Source: Tannerella sp. (GTDB lineage Bacteria > Bacteroidota > Bacteroidia > Bacteroidales > Tannerellaceae). From it: DNA of 33,221 nucleotides. Position numbers and translations under genes: made by a program. The stretch lies in assembly GCA_031278765.1 (NCBI GenBank), contig JAITJX010000159.1, positions 1-33,221 of the forward strand, given 5' to 3'. This document shows, piece by piece, positions 25,920 to 33,221 of this stretch. Under the pieces are notes generated by a model that saw only the letters and a program-made list of their open reading frames with translations, ran no database searches and had not been told where the DNA came from. Position 1 is the first letter of the stretch. The number at the start of each line of letters is the position of its first letter.

Positions 25920-27308
25920 ATGAAACATCGCCTTCTTTCCATAGCATTACTCCTTCTGACGCTCTCGTGTACGAACAGGCGCGAAAAAGGCAATGTTCAT
26001 GTCACCGACTTGCCGCAGATCAGGGAAAAAGGAGAATTGACCGCCGTAACGCTCAACAGTTCGATATCTTACTTCATTTATAAAGGCCAGAAAATGGGAT
26101 ACGAATATGACTTGATTGAAGATTTTGCAACATCTCAGGGATTAAGGTTGAATATCAAGGTGGCCGAAAATATTACCCGTCTTGAAGACATGCTGCACTC
26201 CGGCGAGGCCGACATCATCGCTTTCCCTCTCCAGAGGGATAATTCCATGAAACGAAGGGTCTTGTTTTGCGGACCCGAACAGCAGAATCATCTGGTAATA
26301 GTGCAACGGGCAAACAGGGGCGATACAATAGCAAAATCCGTCACAGAACTTATAAACAAAGACGTATGGGTGAAAAACAATTCCAGGCATCAGGAACGGC
26401 TTAAAAATCTGAACATGGAACTCGGCGGCGGGATAATGCTCAAAAACATAGCGCTTGATACGGTGACAACCGAAGATTTGATTGACATGGTTTCGTCCGG
26501 AAAAATACGCTATACGGTAAGCGAAAGCAATCTTGCGCGTTTGAGTAAAACATATCACGACAACATAGACATAAACCTTCAAATAAGTTTTCCTCAACGC
26601 ACCTCCTGGGCGGTAAGGAAGGAAAGCCCGCAACTCGCTTCGGCAGTAAACGTATGGACATCGAACCTTTCAATAAAATCAACCGTGAAGGCAAGGGTGA
26701 AAAGGTATTTTGAACAGTCGAAAAATGAGGCTCTGGATATTGAACTGCCTGTAATAAAGAAAGGCGACATCTCTCCTTACGATGATTTGTTTAAAAAATA
26801 TGCCTCTCAAATCGGCTGGGAGTGGCAAATACTTGCATCCATTGCATATCAGGAATCGAAATTCAAGACCCATCTGGAATCGTGGGCAGGAGCGAAAGGG
26901 CTGATGGGAATTATGCCCCAAACCGCCCGCAACTTCGGGTTTCCGTCCGACAGCCTTAATAACCCGGATGTTTCAATAAGAGCGTGCGTTAAAATCATTC
27001 AATACCTGGAAAAAATTTTTTCCGACATCGAAAATCGTCAAGAAAGGGCAAAATTTATTCTTGCTGCCTATAACGCAGGAAACGGACACATTGCAGACGC
27101 CCGAAAGCTTGCCGCAAAATATGGAGCCGATCAGAACCTCTGGCAAGGCAATGTAGCCGAATATGTGAAACTGAAAAGCGAAGCCCAATACTACGGCGAC
27201 GATGTTTGCAAAAACGGATACCTGAGAGGTATGGAAACTTACAGATATGTTACGGAAGTAATGGAGAGGTATGATACATATAAAAAAAATCGGGAGGAAG
27301 GAAATTAA
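25920..27308 (+). CDS. mltF: MltF-like lipoprotein: solute-binding domain + SLT lytic transglycosylase
   Basis: Lipobox LSCTN, SBP_bac_3-like region, then IGWEWQILASIAYQESKF...AGAKGLMGIMPQTA...AAYNAGNGHI. Confidence 0.92.
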   Translation: MKHRLLSIALLLLTLSCTNRREKGNVHVTDLPQIREKGELTAVTLNSSISYFIYKGQKMGYEYDLIEDFATSQGLRLNIKVAENITRLEDMLHSGEADIIAFPLQRDNSMKRRVLFCGPEQQNHLVIVQRANRGDTIAKSVTELINKDVWVKNNSRHQERLKNLNMELGGGIMLKNIALDTVTTEDLIDMVSSGKIRYTVSESNLARLSKTYHDNIDINLQISFPQRTSWAVRKESPQLASAVNVWTSNLSIKSTVKARVKRYFEQSKNEALDIELPVIKKGDISPYDDLFKKYASQIGWEWQILASIAYQESKFKTHLESWAGAKGLMGIMPQTARNFGFPSDSLNNPDVSIRACVKIIQYLEKIFSDIENRQERAKFILAAYNAGNGHIADARKLAAKYGADQNLWQGNVAEYVKLKSEAQYYGDDVCKNGYLRGMETYRYVTEVMERYDTYKKNREEGN

Positions 27309-27518
27309 TTAATGCGCTTCGGAAGCAAACAGCATTATTTCATAAGGCATAATGAGGGGGGTATTTTTAAGAGAAGAATCCGGACGGAAATACATCACGG
27401 GAGATGAATTTTCATGGAGATAATTTATCTTTTCCGCAGGCGCAACGCTTTTCCTCTCGTTAAATATCAACGAATAAAGAAGAAGAATACCAATAAATGT
27501 CAATAATACGTGTTTCAT
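27309..27518 (-). CDS. Small hypothetical protein with N-terminal hydrophobic segment
   Basis: 69-aa ORF with signal-anchor-like MKHVLLTFIGILLLYSLIF; convergent with mltF; little other support. Confidence 0.4.
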   Translation of the reverse strand: MKHVLLTFIGILLLYSLIFNERKSVAPAEKINYLHENSSPVMYFRPDSSLKNTPLIMPYEIMLFASEAH

Positions 27519-27632
27519 ATTTTTGCGTTATTTTACAGGATTTGAAAATAAAACGTAACAGGCAGGATTATTATTATACGGGATGAAAAAAAATATTCTT
27601 TTCCTGCGAAAACAACAACATGCAGCAATGGA

Positions 27633-28655
27633 TTATAAAGATCTCCATCCCTGTGCTTTCAATTTTATTTCTCCGCCATCGCGACCGACAAGTATGTTCC
27701 CGTATTCGGGTTTCGTGATGTGTCCGATTATTTTTACTCCCTTCATTGCGTCCACCTTGTCATGCAGCCCAAGCGGGACGGTGAAAAGCAGTTCATAATC
27801 CTCACCGCCATTAAGGGCAGCCGATACAAGGTTCATATTAAATGTTTCCGCCATTACTGCCGTCTGATAATCAATCGGGATACGGTCTTCAAAAATACGT
27901 ATCCCTGCATTGCTTTCCTTCGATATATGAAACAGCTCGGACGAAAGCCCGTCGGAGACGTCTATCATCGAAGTGGGAACAATATTTTCCCTCTCAAGCA
28001 TTTCAACAATATCCCGTCTTGCTTCGGGTTTTAGCTGGCGTTCGAGGATATATTCTTTCCCTGAAAAATCCGGACGGAAATCTGCTTCTCCTTTGAATAC
28101 GTGTTTTTCACGTTCGAGCAGCTGCAATCCCATGTAAGCGGCGCCCAAATCTCCCGAAACGCAAAGCAGGTCGTTTTCTTTTGCCCCGCTGCGATACGTT
28201 ATTTTTGACGTTTCTCCTTCGCCGATGCAGGTGATACAGATCACCAGGCCGGTAAGAGATGAAGAGGTGTCTCCTCCGACAAGATCAACGCCATATACTT
28301 CGCAGGCATGGTTAATCCCCGCGTATATTTCTTCAATATCTTCAATACCGAACCGTCCGGAGATGCCTATGGATACGGTAATCTGGCAGGGTTTTCCGTT
28401 CATGGCGTAAATATCCGAAAAATTGACGACTGCCGATTTGTATCCAAGATGTTTCAGGGGCACATAAGTCAGGTCGAAATGAATACCTTCGAGCAGCAGA
28501 TCGGTAGATACAAGCGTTTTCTTATCATGGTAATCAAGTACGGCGGCATCGTCGCCGACGCCTTTGAGCGTACTGCGATGATGCATCTTGATTTTTTCCG
28601 TCAAATGACGTATCAGTCCAAACTCTCCGAGTGTTGATATTTCGGTTTTTGACAT
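27633..28655 (-). CDS. thiL: Thiamine-monophosphate kinase
   Basis: GEFGLIRHL, GVGDDAAVLDY, VSTDLLLEGIHFDL, VNFSDIYAMNGKP, GGDTSSS, IDVSDGLSSEL, NGGEDYELLFTVP. Confidence 0.95.
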   Translation of the reverse strand: MSKTEISTLGEFGLIRHLTEKIKMHHRSTLKGVGDDAAVLDYHDKKTLVSTDLLLEGIHFDLTYVPLKHLGYKSAVVNFSDIYAMNGKPCQITVSIGISGRFGIEDIEEIYAGINHACEVYGVDLVGGDTSSSLTGLVICITCIGEGETSKITYRSGAKENDLLCVSGDLGAAYMGLQLLEREKHVFKGEADFRPDFSGKEYILERQLKPEARRDIVEMLERENIVPTSMIDVSDGLSSELFHISKESNAGIRIFEDRIPIDYQTAVMAETFNMNLVSAALNGGEDYELLFTVPLGLHDKVDAMKGVKIIGHITKPEYGNILVGRDGGEIKLKAQGWRSL

Positions 28656-29773
28656 TTTTCTTTCCTTATATTATTAATGGTAAAACAAACGTGTTTAACA
28701 ATTCTTTCTCTGAAATCTCTTTCCTTATCATACAGAAAATCTATTCCTGTCGGCAAAAAATACAGGCGCGGTTTCCATGATTCCGGAAGACTGCCGATCG
28801 ATTTAAGTCTCATTGCATCTTTTTCGGTACAGATAATCTTGCCGTTTGCCGGCATCTTTTGAAATATTTTATCCATACGTTGAATATCCGACCGCTTAAA
28901 AGAATAATGATCGGGGAATATAAATTCCGTTACCCTGTTTGAATATTTCTTTATTTTTTCCATAAAAGGTTGAGGATTGGCAATTCCGGCTATTAACAGC
29001 AATTCTTCGTCTACGGTTATTTCGGACAAACGACAGGGCGACGAAACTTTATCAGGAAACAAGGCTTTCATTTCATAATATTTGAGCGTTGAAAAATACA
29101 AAAGCCGGTTTGTTGTCATGGGCGTCATATTTTTCTCAATCGACCTCCGTTCTTCAGGCTTCAGCGAAGGACTGCATTTCGTAACGACGATCATATCCGA
29201 ACGGTAAGCCCCCGAAACCGGTTCGCGCAGATTGCCCGCCGGAAGCAGCGTGTCTTCATAACAGATATTGGAACGTTCCGTAAGCATAATGGTCAAAGAA
29301 GGAGATACGTATCTGTGTTGCATGGCGTCATCAAGAATAACAACGTCGGGTTTTTCATTTTCAGCCATTGAGAGCAATTTTTTTATGCCTCGCCTGCGAT
29401 TTTCATCGACGGATACAATTACTTCGGGAAACTTTTGTTTTATCTGACAAGCTTCATCTCCCGCTTCAATCGGCGTATGCCGTTCATTTACGATTAAAAA
29501 ACCTTTCGTTTTCCGTTTATATCCCCTGCTTAAGGTTGCTATACGGTAATTTTCTTTCAATATCTCAATGAGATATTCCGTAAACGGCGTTTTTCCGGCG
29601 CCTCCTGCGGCTATATTTCCTACGCAGATAACAGGCAATGGGAATCTTTCAGAGGGAAGTATTTTCCATTCAAATAACATGTTGCGAAGCCGGACGATGG
29701 CGCGGTATATCCACGAAAAAGGCATCAGGAGGCTTTTTATAACCGGATGCTTTCGATTAAAACATTCAGGCAT
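28613..29773 (-). CDS. lpxK: Tetraacyldisaccharide 4'-kinase
   Basis: VGNIAAGGAGKTPFTEYLIE Walker A, TLSRGYKRKTKGF, GDEACQIKQKFP, VVILDDAMQHRYVSPSL; overlaps the thiL start. Confidence 0.95.
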   Translation of the reverse strand: MPECFNRKHPVIKSLLMPFSWIYRAIVRLRNMLFEWKILPSERFPLPVICVGNIAAGGAGKTPFTEYLIEILKENYRIATLSRGYKRKTKGFLIVNERHTPIEAGDEACQIKQKFPEVIVSVDENRRRGIKKLLSMAENEKPDVVILDDAMQHRYVSPSLTIMLTERSNICYEDTLLPAGNLREPVSGAYRSDMIVVTKCSPSLKPEERRSIEKNMTPMTTNRLLYFSTLKYYEMKALFPDKVSSPCRLSEITVDEELLLIAGIANPQPFMEKIKKYSNRVTEFIFPDHYSFKRSDIQRMDKIFQKMPANGKIICTEKDAMRLKSIGSLPESWKPRLYFLPTGIDFLYDKERDFRERIVKHVCFTINNIRKEKCQKPKYQHSESLD

Positions 29774-31545
29774 TAAAAAAACTCAAAATCATAAGGCAAT
29801 CTTGCCTGCACGCCTTCCGTTTGTCTTATCCTTCGCAAGGTATTCAGCAGTTCGGCGTCTTCGCCAAGGCAATCCTCTACAATTGATGATTTAATATCGC
29901 CTATTTGTTTCTTCAGAAATTCGGTTATCGGGTCTGTCGACAGCGTGACGTTTTTAACCTCATAATCGGACAGTCCGGCCAGTTCGGCTGCCGCCTCGAC
30001 AGCGCGATTCAGGTCGCCTGTTTCATCGACAAGTCCGCGTTCAAGCGCCTGTTCTCCCGTCCAGACACGGCCCTGACCGATGGCGTCGATTTGTTCTATT
30101 GTCATGCCGCGTCCTTCGGCGCAACGTGTCAGGAAGGTATCATACATCAGATTGGTGTAATTTTGCATCAGTTGTTTCTCATCTTCCCGCCATGGTCTGG
30201 TTATATCTCCGAAATCGGAATATTTATTTGTTTTAACTACGTCTGACTTGATGTCTAATTTATTATACAGGCCCGTAATGTTTGGCAGTATTGAAAATAC
30301 TCCGATAGAGCCGGTGAGCGTATTTGCTTCCGAGATAATTTTATCGGCGGCACACGATATATAATAACCTCCGGAGGCGGCAACGTTTCCCATCGATACT
30401 ACGATTGTTTTATCCTTTTTTATCTGATTTACCTGATTCCATATCTGCTCCGAAATATAGGCGCTCCCTCCGGGAGAATTAACCCGCAGTACTACCGCTT
30501 TTACTGCGTCATCTTTTTTCAGTTTAATCAGATCGTCTACGAGTTTTTCCGTAATAAAATTACCGCTTGAATATATCGGCATCACGGACGAAGACATTAT
30601 CTCTCCTTCGGCATATACAATTGCAATTTTATTACCGCTGCGAACCGTATTTTTATCCAGTTTAACGAGTCTTTTAACATCAACGGTTTTAAGTTCCCTC
30701 TTCAGGTCGGCATTTACTTTTTCCTTAATAAAATTTTCCGCGTCTTCACGGTATTTCAATTCGTCGATAAATCCCAGTTCCACAGATTTCTCTCCCGAAG
30801 CGAACATATAGCCGCTGTCGGCGTATAAATGGACTGTTTCTTCCGAAATACCGCGTCCGGAAGCTATATTTCTCACGACATTTTTCCATATCGCCTGTTG
30901 ATACGACGTTATTTGTTCGCGGTTTTCTTCGCTGAATCTGTCATTCATAAACGGTTCGACGGCGCCTTTATAGGTCCCGACTTTAAAAATCATCATCTCA
31001 AGACCTGCTTTTTTGAACAGTCCCTTATAAAAATCCGCATGTGAAGCAAAACCCGAAAGTTTGAGTATTCCTAACGGATTCATAAATACATCGTCGGCTA
31101 CGGAACACAGATTATAACATCCCTGCGTATAATCGTCGGCGTATGCTGTTATAAATTTTCCGCTTTCTTTAAAATCCTGCAACGCCCTCCTTATCACATC
31201 CACACTTGCCATTCCGGCTGCAAAATGCGATGCGTCGAGATAAATTCCTTTTATATTGCCGTTTTCCTTTGCCACTTTTATTGCCGTAACAATATCTTTC
31301 AGAGACAATACCTCGCTGGCGTTAAACAATCCTCCGAACGGATTGTTAGTCGCTACTTCTTTCAGACTTCCGTTCAGCGAAAGTTTGAGTACATTTTCAT
31401 TGTTTTTGGGTAAGGAGGCCTCCATTGACTGGCCTACCGACGAAATCAAGCCTATCGTGAATATAAATCCTGCAAAAACAAATATCCCCGCAGCCACACA
31501 AAATGCAAGAGTTGATGCAAAAAACATCTTAAAAAACTGTTTCAT
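29773..31545 (-). CDS. sppA: Signal peptide peptidase SppA, 67K type
   Basis: RVNSPGGSAYISEQIW, VVSMGNVAASGGYYISCAADKI, LTGSIGVF; ATG at 31545 preferred because a -7-like TACTTTTG lies at 31573-31580; stop overlaps lpxK start (TAATG). Confidence 0.93.
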   Translation of the reverse strand: MKQFFKMFFASTLAFCVAAGIFVFAGFIFTIGLISSVGQSMEASLPKNNENVLKLSLNGSLKEVATNNPFGGLFNASEVLSLKDIVTAIKVAKENGNIKGIYLDASHFAAGMASVDVIRRALQDFKESGKFITAYADDYTQGCYNLCSVADDVFMNPLGILKLSGFASHADFYKGLFKKAGLEMMIFKVGTYKGAVEPFMNDRFSEENREQITSYQQAIWKNVVRNIASGRGISEETVHLYADSGYMFASGEKSVELGFIDELKYREDAENFIKEKVNADLKRELKTVDVKRLVKLDKNTVRSGNKIAIVYAEGEIMSSSVMPIYSSGNFITEKLVDDLIKLKKDDAVKAVVLRVNSPGGSAYISEQIWNQVNQIKKDKTIVVSMGNVAASGGYYISCAADKIISEANTLTGSIGVFSILPNITGLYNKLDIKSDVVKTNKYSDFGDITRPWREDEKQLMQNYTNLMYDTFLTRCAEGRGMTIEQIDAIGQGRVWTGEQALERGLVDETGDLNRAVEAAAELAGLSDYEVKNVTLSTDPITEFLKKQIGDIKSSIVEDCLGEDAELLNTLRRIRQTEGVQARLPYDFEFF

Positions 31546-31696
31546 AAGTATAATTTTTTTGAGTATTTGAGACAAAAGTAATTAAAAAAAGCGATTCTAC
31601 TTTAAAAAAAAGTATTTTCCTGATAAAAAAATTCTTTTCCGAAGTTCTCTAAAAAAAAGAGTTTCGGAAAAGAATCAAGTTCAAAGGTGGATTTTT

Positions 31697-32692
31697 TTAA
31701 AGTTTGTTATCCGAACCAAGGACGTCTTTTATTTTGTGAACATAAAGTTTTTTGGCATTTTCGCGTGCTGGGCCGAGATATTTACGGGGGTCAAATTCGG
31801 CTGGACTTTCAACAAATACTTTGCGGATTGCCGCCGTCATGGCAAGACGGCTGTCGGAATCAATATTTATCTTGCATACGGCAGATATGGCAGCTTTACG
31901 CAGCTGCTCTTCGGGTATTCCGATGGCGTTTTTCAAGGCGCCGCCATACTTGTTGATGGTATTAACTTCTTCCTGAGGGACAGACGATGCGCCGTGGAGA
32001 ACGATTGGGAAGCCGGGCAACTGTTTTTCAACGGCCTCAAGAATATCAAACGCCAGAGGAGGAGGCACAAGGCGTCCCTCTGCATCGAGAGTACACTGTT
32101 CGGGTTTGAATTTGTTCGCACCGTGTGAAGTGCCGATAGAGATGGCAAGCGAATCGCAAGCCGTTTTCGTTACGAAATCCACTACTTCTTCGGGACGCGT
32201 ATAAGTATGATGCTCGGAAGACACTTCGTCTTCTACGCCGGCCAAAACGCCAAGTTCGCCTTCAACCGTTACGTCAAACCTGTGCGCATATTCAACCACT
32301 TCTTTCGTCAAGGCCACGTTTTCATCATACGATAAATGCGACCCGTCAATCATAATGGAAGAAAAACCCATGTCTATACAACTTTTACAAAGATTGAACG
32401 TATCGCCGTGGTCAAGATGCAAAACTATCTGAGGATGGAGACATCCAAGTTCCTTTGCGTATGCTACCGCACCTTCGGCCATGTATCTTAAAATTGTCTG
32501 GTTTGCGTATTTACGCGCACCGCTTGAAACCTGAAGTATAACAGGTGATTTTGTTTCTACGGCTGCCTGAATGATAGCCTGCATTTGTTCCATGTTGTTG
32601 AAATTAAAGGCAGGAATAGCATATCCGCCTTTCATTGCTTGGGAAAACATTTCGCGTGTGTTCACCAATCCTAAATCTTTGTAATTTACCAT
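31697..32692 (-). CDS. fba: Class II fructose-1,6-bisphosphate aldolase
   Basis: YAIPAFNFNNMEQMQAI, VVLHLDHGD-like (IVLHLDHGDTF), SIMIDGSHLSYDENVALT, VEGELGVLAGVED, SIGTSHGANKF, VLHGASSVP. Confidence 0.95.
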   Translation of the reverse strand: MVNYKDLGLVNTREMFSQAMKGGYAIPAFNFNNMEQMQAIIQAAVETKSPVILQVSSGARKYANQTILRYMAEGAVAYAKELGCLHPQIVLHLDHGDTFNLCKSCIDMGFSSIMIDGSHLSYDENVALTKEVVEYAHRFDVTVEGELGVLAGVEDEVSSEHHTYTRPEEVVDFVTKTACDSLAISIGTSHGANKFKPEQCTLDAEGRLVPPPLAFDILEAVEKQLPGFPIVLHGASSVPQEEVNTINKYGGALKNAIGIPEEQLRKAAISAVCKINIDSDSRLAMTAAIRKVFVESPAEFDPRKYLGPARENAKKLYVHKIKDVLGSDNKL

Positions 32693-32741
32693 ATTTTATA
32701 CATTTATTAATTTTTTAGCGTTGCAAAGATAAGAATTAATT

Positions 32742-32836
32742 TTAAGATTCAGGATTTGAGATTTAAGATTTAAGATTCAAGATTTAAGATTTAAGATTTA
32801 AGATTTAAGATTTAAGATTTGAGATTTAAGATTTAA
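32742..32836. repeat. Heptameric tandem repeat (GATTTAA / GATTCAA variants)
   Basis: Uninterrupted AGATTTAAGATTTAAG-type 7-bp periodicity. Confidence 0.9.
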
Positions 32837-33022
32837 CGGTTAGTGGTCAGTGGTCAGTGACGTGTACCACGTCATTGCAAACGCAGTGAAGCAATCCAGG
32901 AAAAAGTCCCGCAGGGACGACACTTTATTAACCGTATGCTTCAGCTTACGGATCGTCAACGGTCAGTGGTCAGTGACGTGTACCACGTCATTGCGAACCC
33001 GCAGGGTGAAGCAATCCAGGAA
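32837..33022. repeat. Two copies of GGT(C/T)AGTGGTCAGTGACGTGTACCACGTCATTGC...GTGAAGCAATCCAGGAA
   Basis: Copies at about 32837-32902 and 32961-33022 are near identical; related to the repeat at 1-75. Confidence 0.85.
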
Positions 33023-33221
33023 TTAATGATTCAAGATTCAAGATTTAAGATTTAAGATTTAAGATTCAAGATTCAAGATTCAAGATTCAAGATTTAAGAT
33101 TTAAGATTTCACCCATATCTCAATCAAGTGTCGTCCCTGCGGGACTTTTTGACTCTTAGCTCCTTTTTTTCCGTAAGCTGAAGCATACGGTTAATAAAGT
33201 GTCGTCCCTGCGGGACTTTTT
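32901..33221. repeat. Perfect 51-bp inverted repeat (32901-32951 and 33171-33221)
   Basis: AAAAAGTCCCGCAGGGACGACACTTTATTAACCGTATGCTTCAGCTTACGG is the exact reverse complement of the last 51 bases of the window; a further partial copy lies at about 33127-33150. Confidence 0.95.
33027..33109. repeat. Second heptameric GATTCAA/GATTTAA tandem repeat
   Basis: Same 7-bp periodicity as 32742-32836, nested between the arms of the 51-bp inverted repeat. Confidence 0.9.

Noticed and set aside
27633-32692. thiL-lpxK-sppA-fba block as part of a novel system
   Set aside because: All are ordinary housekeeping families; nothing links them to the island.
32742-33109. Possible CRISPR array
   Set aside because: Repeats are 7 bp and contiguous, without unique spacers; no cas genes in the window.
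1-33221. tRNA or rRNA genes, riboswitches
   Set aside because: No convincing cloverleaf, rRNA-conserved segment or known riboswitch core was recognised by eye; a tRNAscan/Infernal run would be decisive.

Overview
The window looks like a Bacteroidetes/Bacteroidales-type chromosome segment: many intergenic regions carry TAnnTTTG -7 motifs and leaders are AT-rich. It has three parts. (1) 1-3.85 kb: an intergenic repeat region, then a small + strand locus (JAMM/JAB-domain protein, DUF4407-like membrane protein, lipoprotein, helical protein) with duplicated leader sequence. (2) 3.86-24.2 kb: an AT-rich, all-minus-strand accessory island. Its tight distal operon (16137->3857) encodes a SAM methyltransferase, a soluble GHKL/histidine-kinase-like protein, an unknown 248-aa protein, a receiver-domain/asparaginase protein, GatC, GatA, and a single 1104-aa polypeptide in which GatB is fused to a complete aspartyl-tRNA synthetase. 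Upstream in the same orientation are a fused ABC permease-ATPase whose C-terminus runs into an IS5-type transposase remnant, a TrpX-like substrate-binding lipoprotein, two further tandem-receiver proteins, a truncated AlbA_2 ORF and a WG-repeat protein. (3) 24.5-32.7 kb: ordinary genes (rlmD-like, mltF-like, thiL, lpxK, sppA, fba) followed by dense intergenic repeats. The main candidate for an undescribed system is the island in part 2: a signalling cassette apparently wired to Asp/Asn metabolism and tRNA-dependent amidation, with a natural GatB-AspRS fusion and an asparaginase whose conserved blocks are in swapped order (HGTDT block before TGGTIA block). All family calls were made by reading motifs by eye; no search was run.
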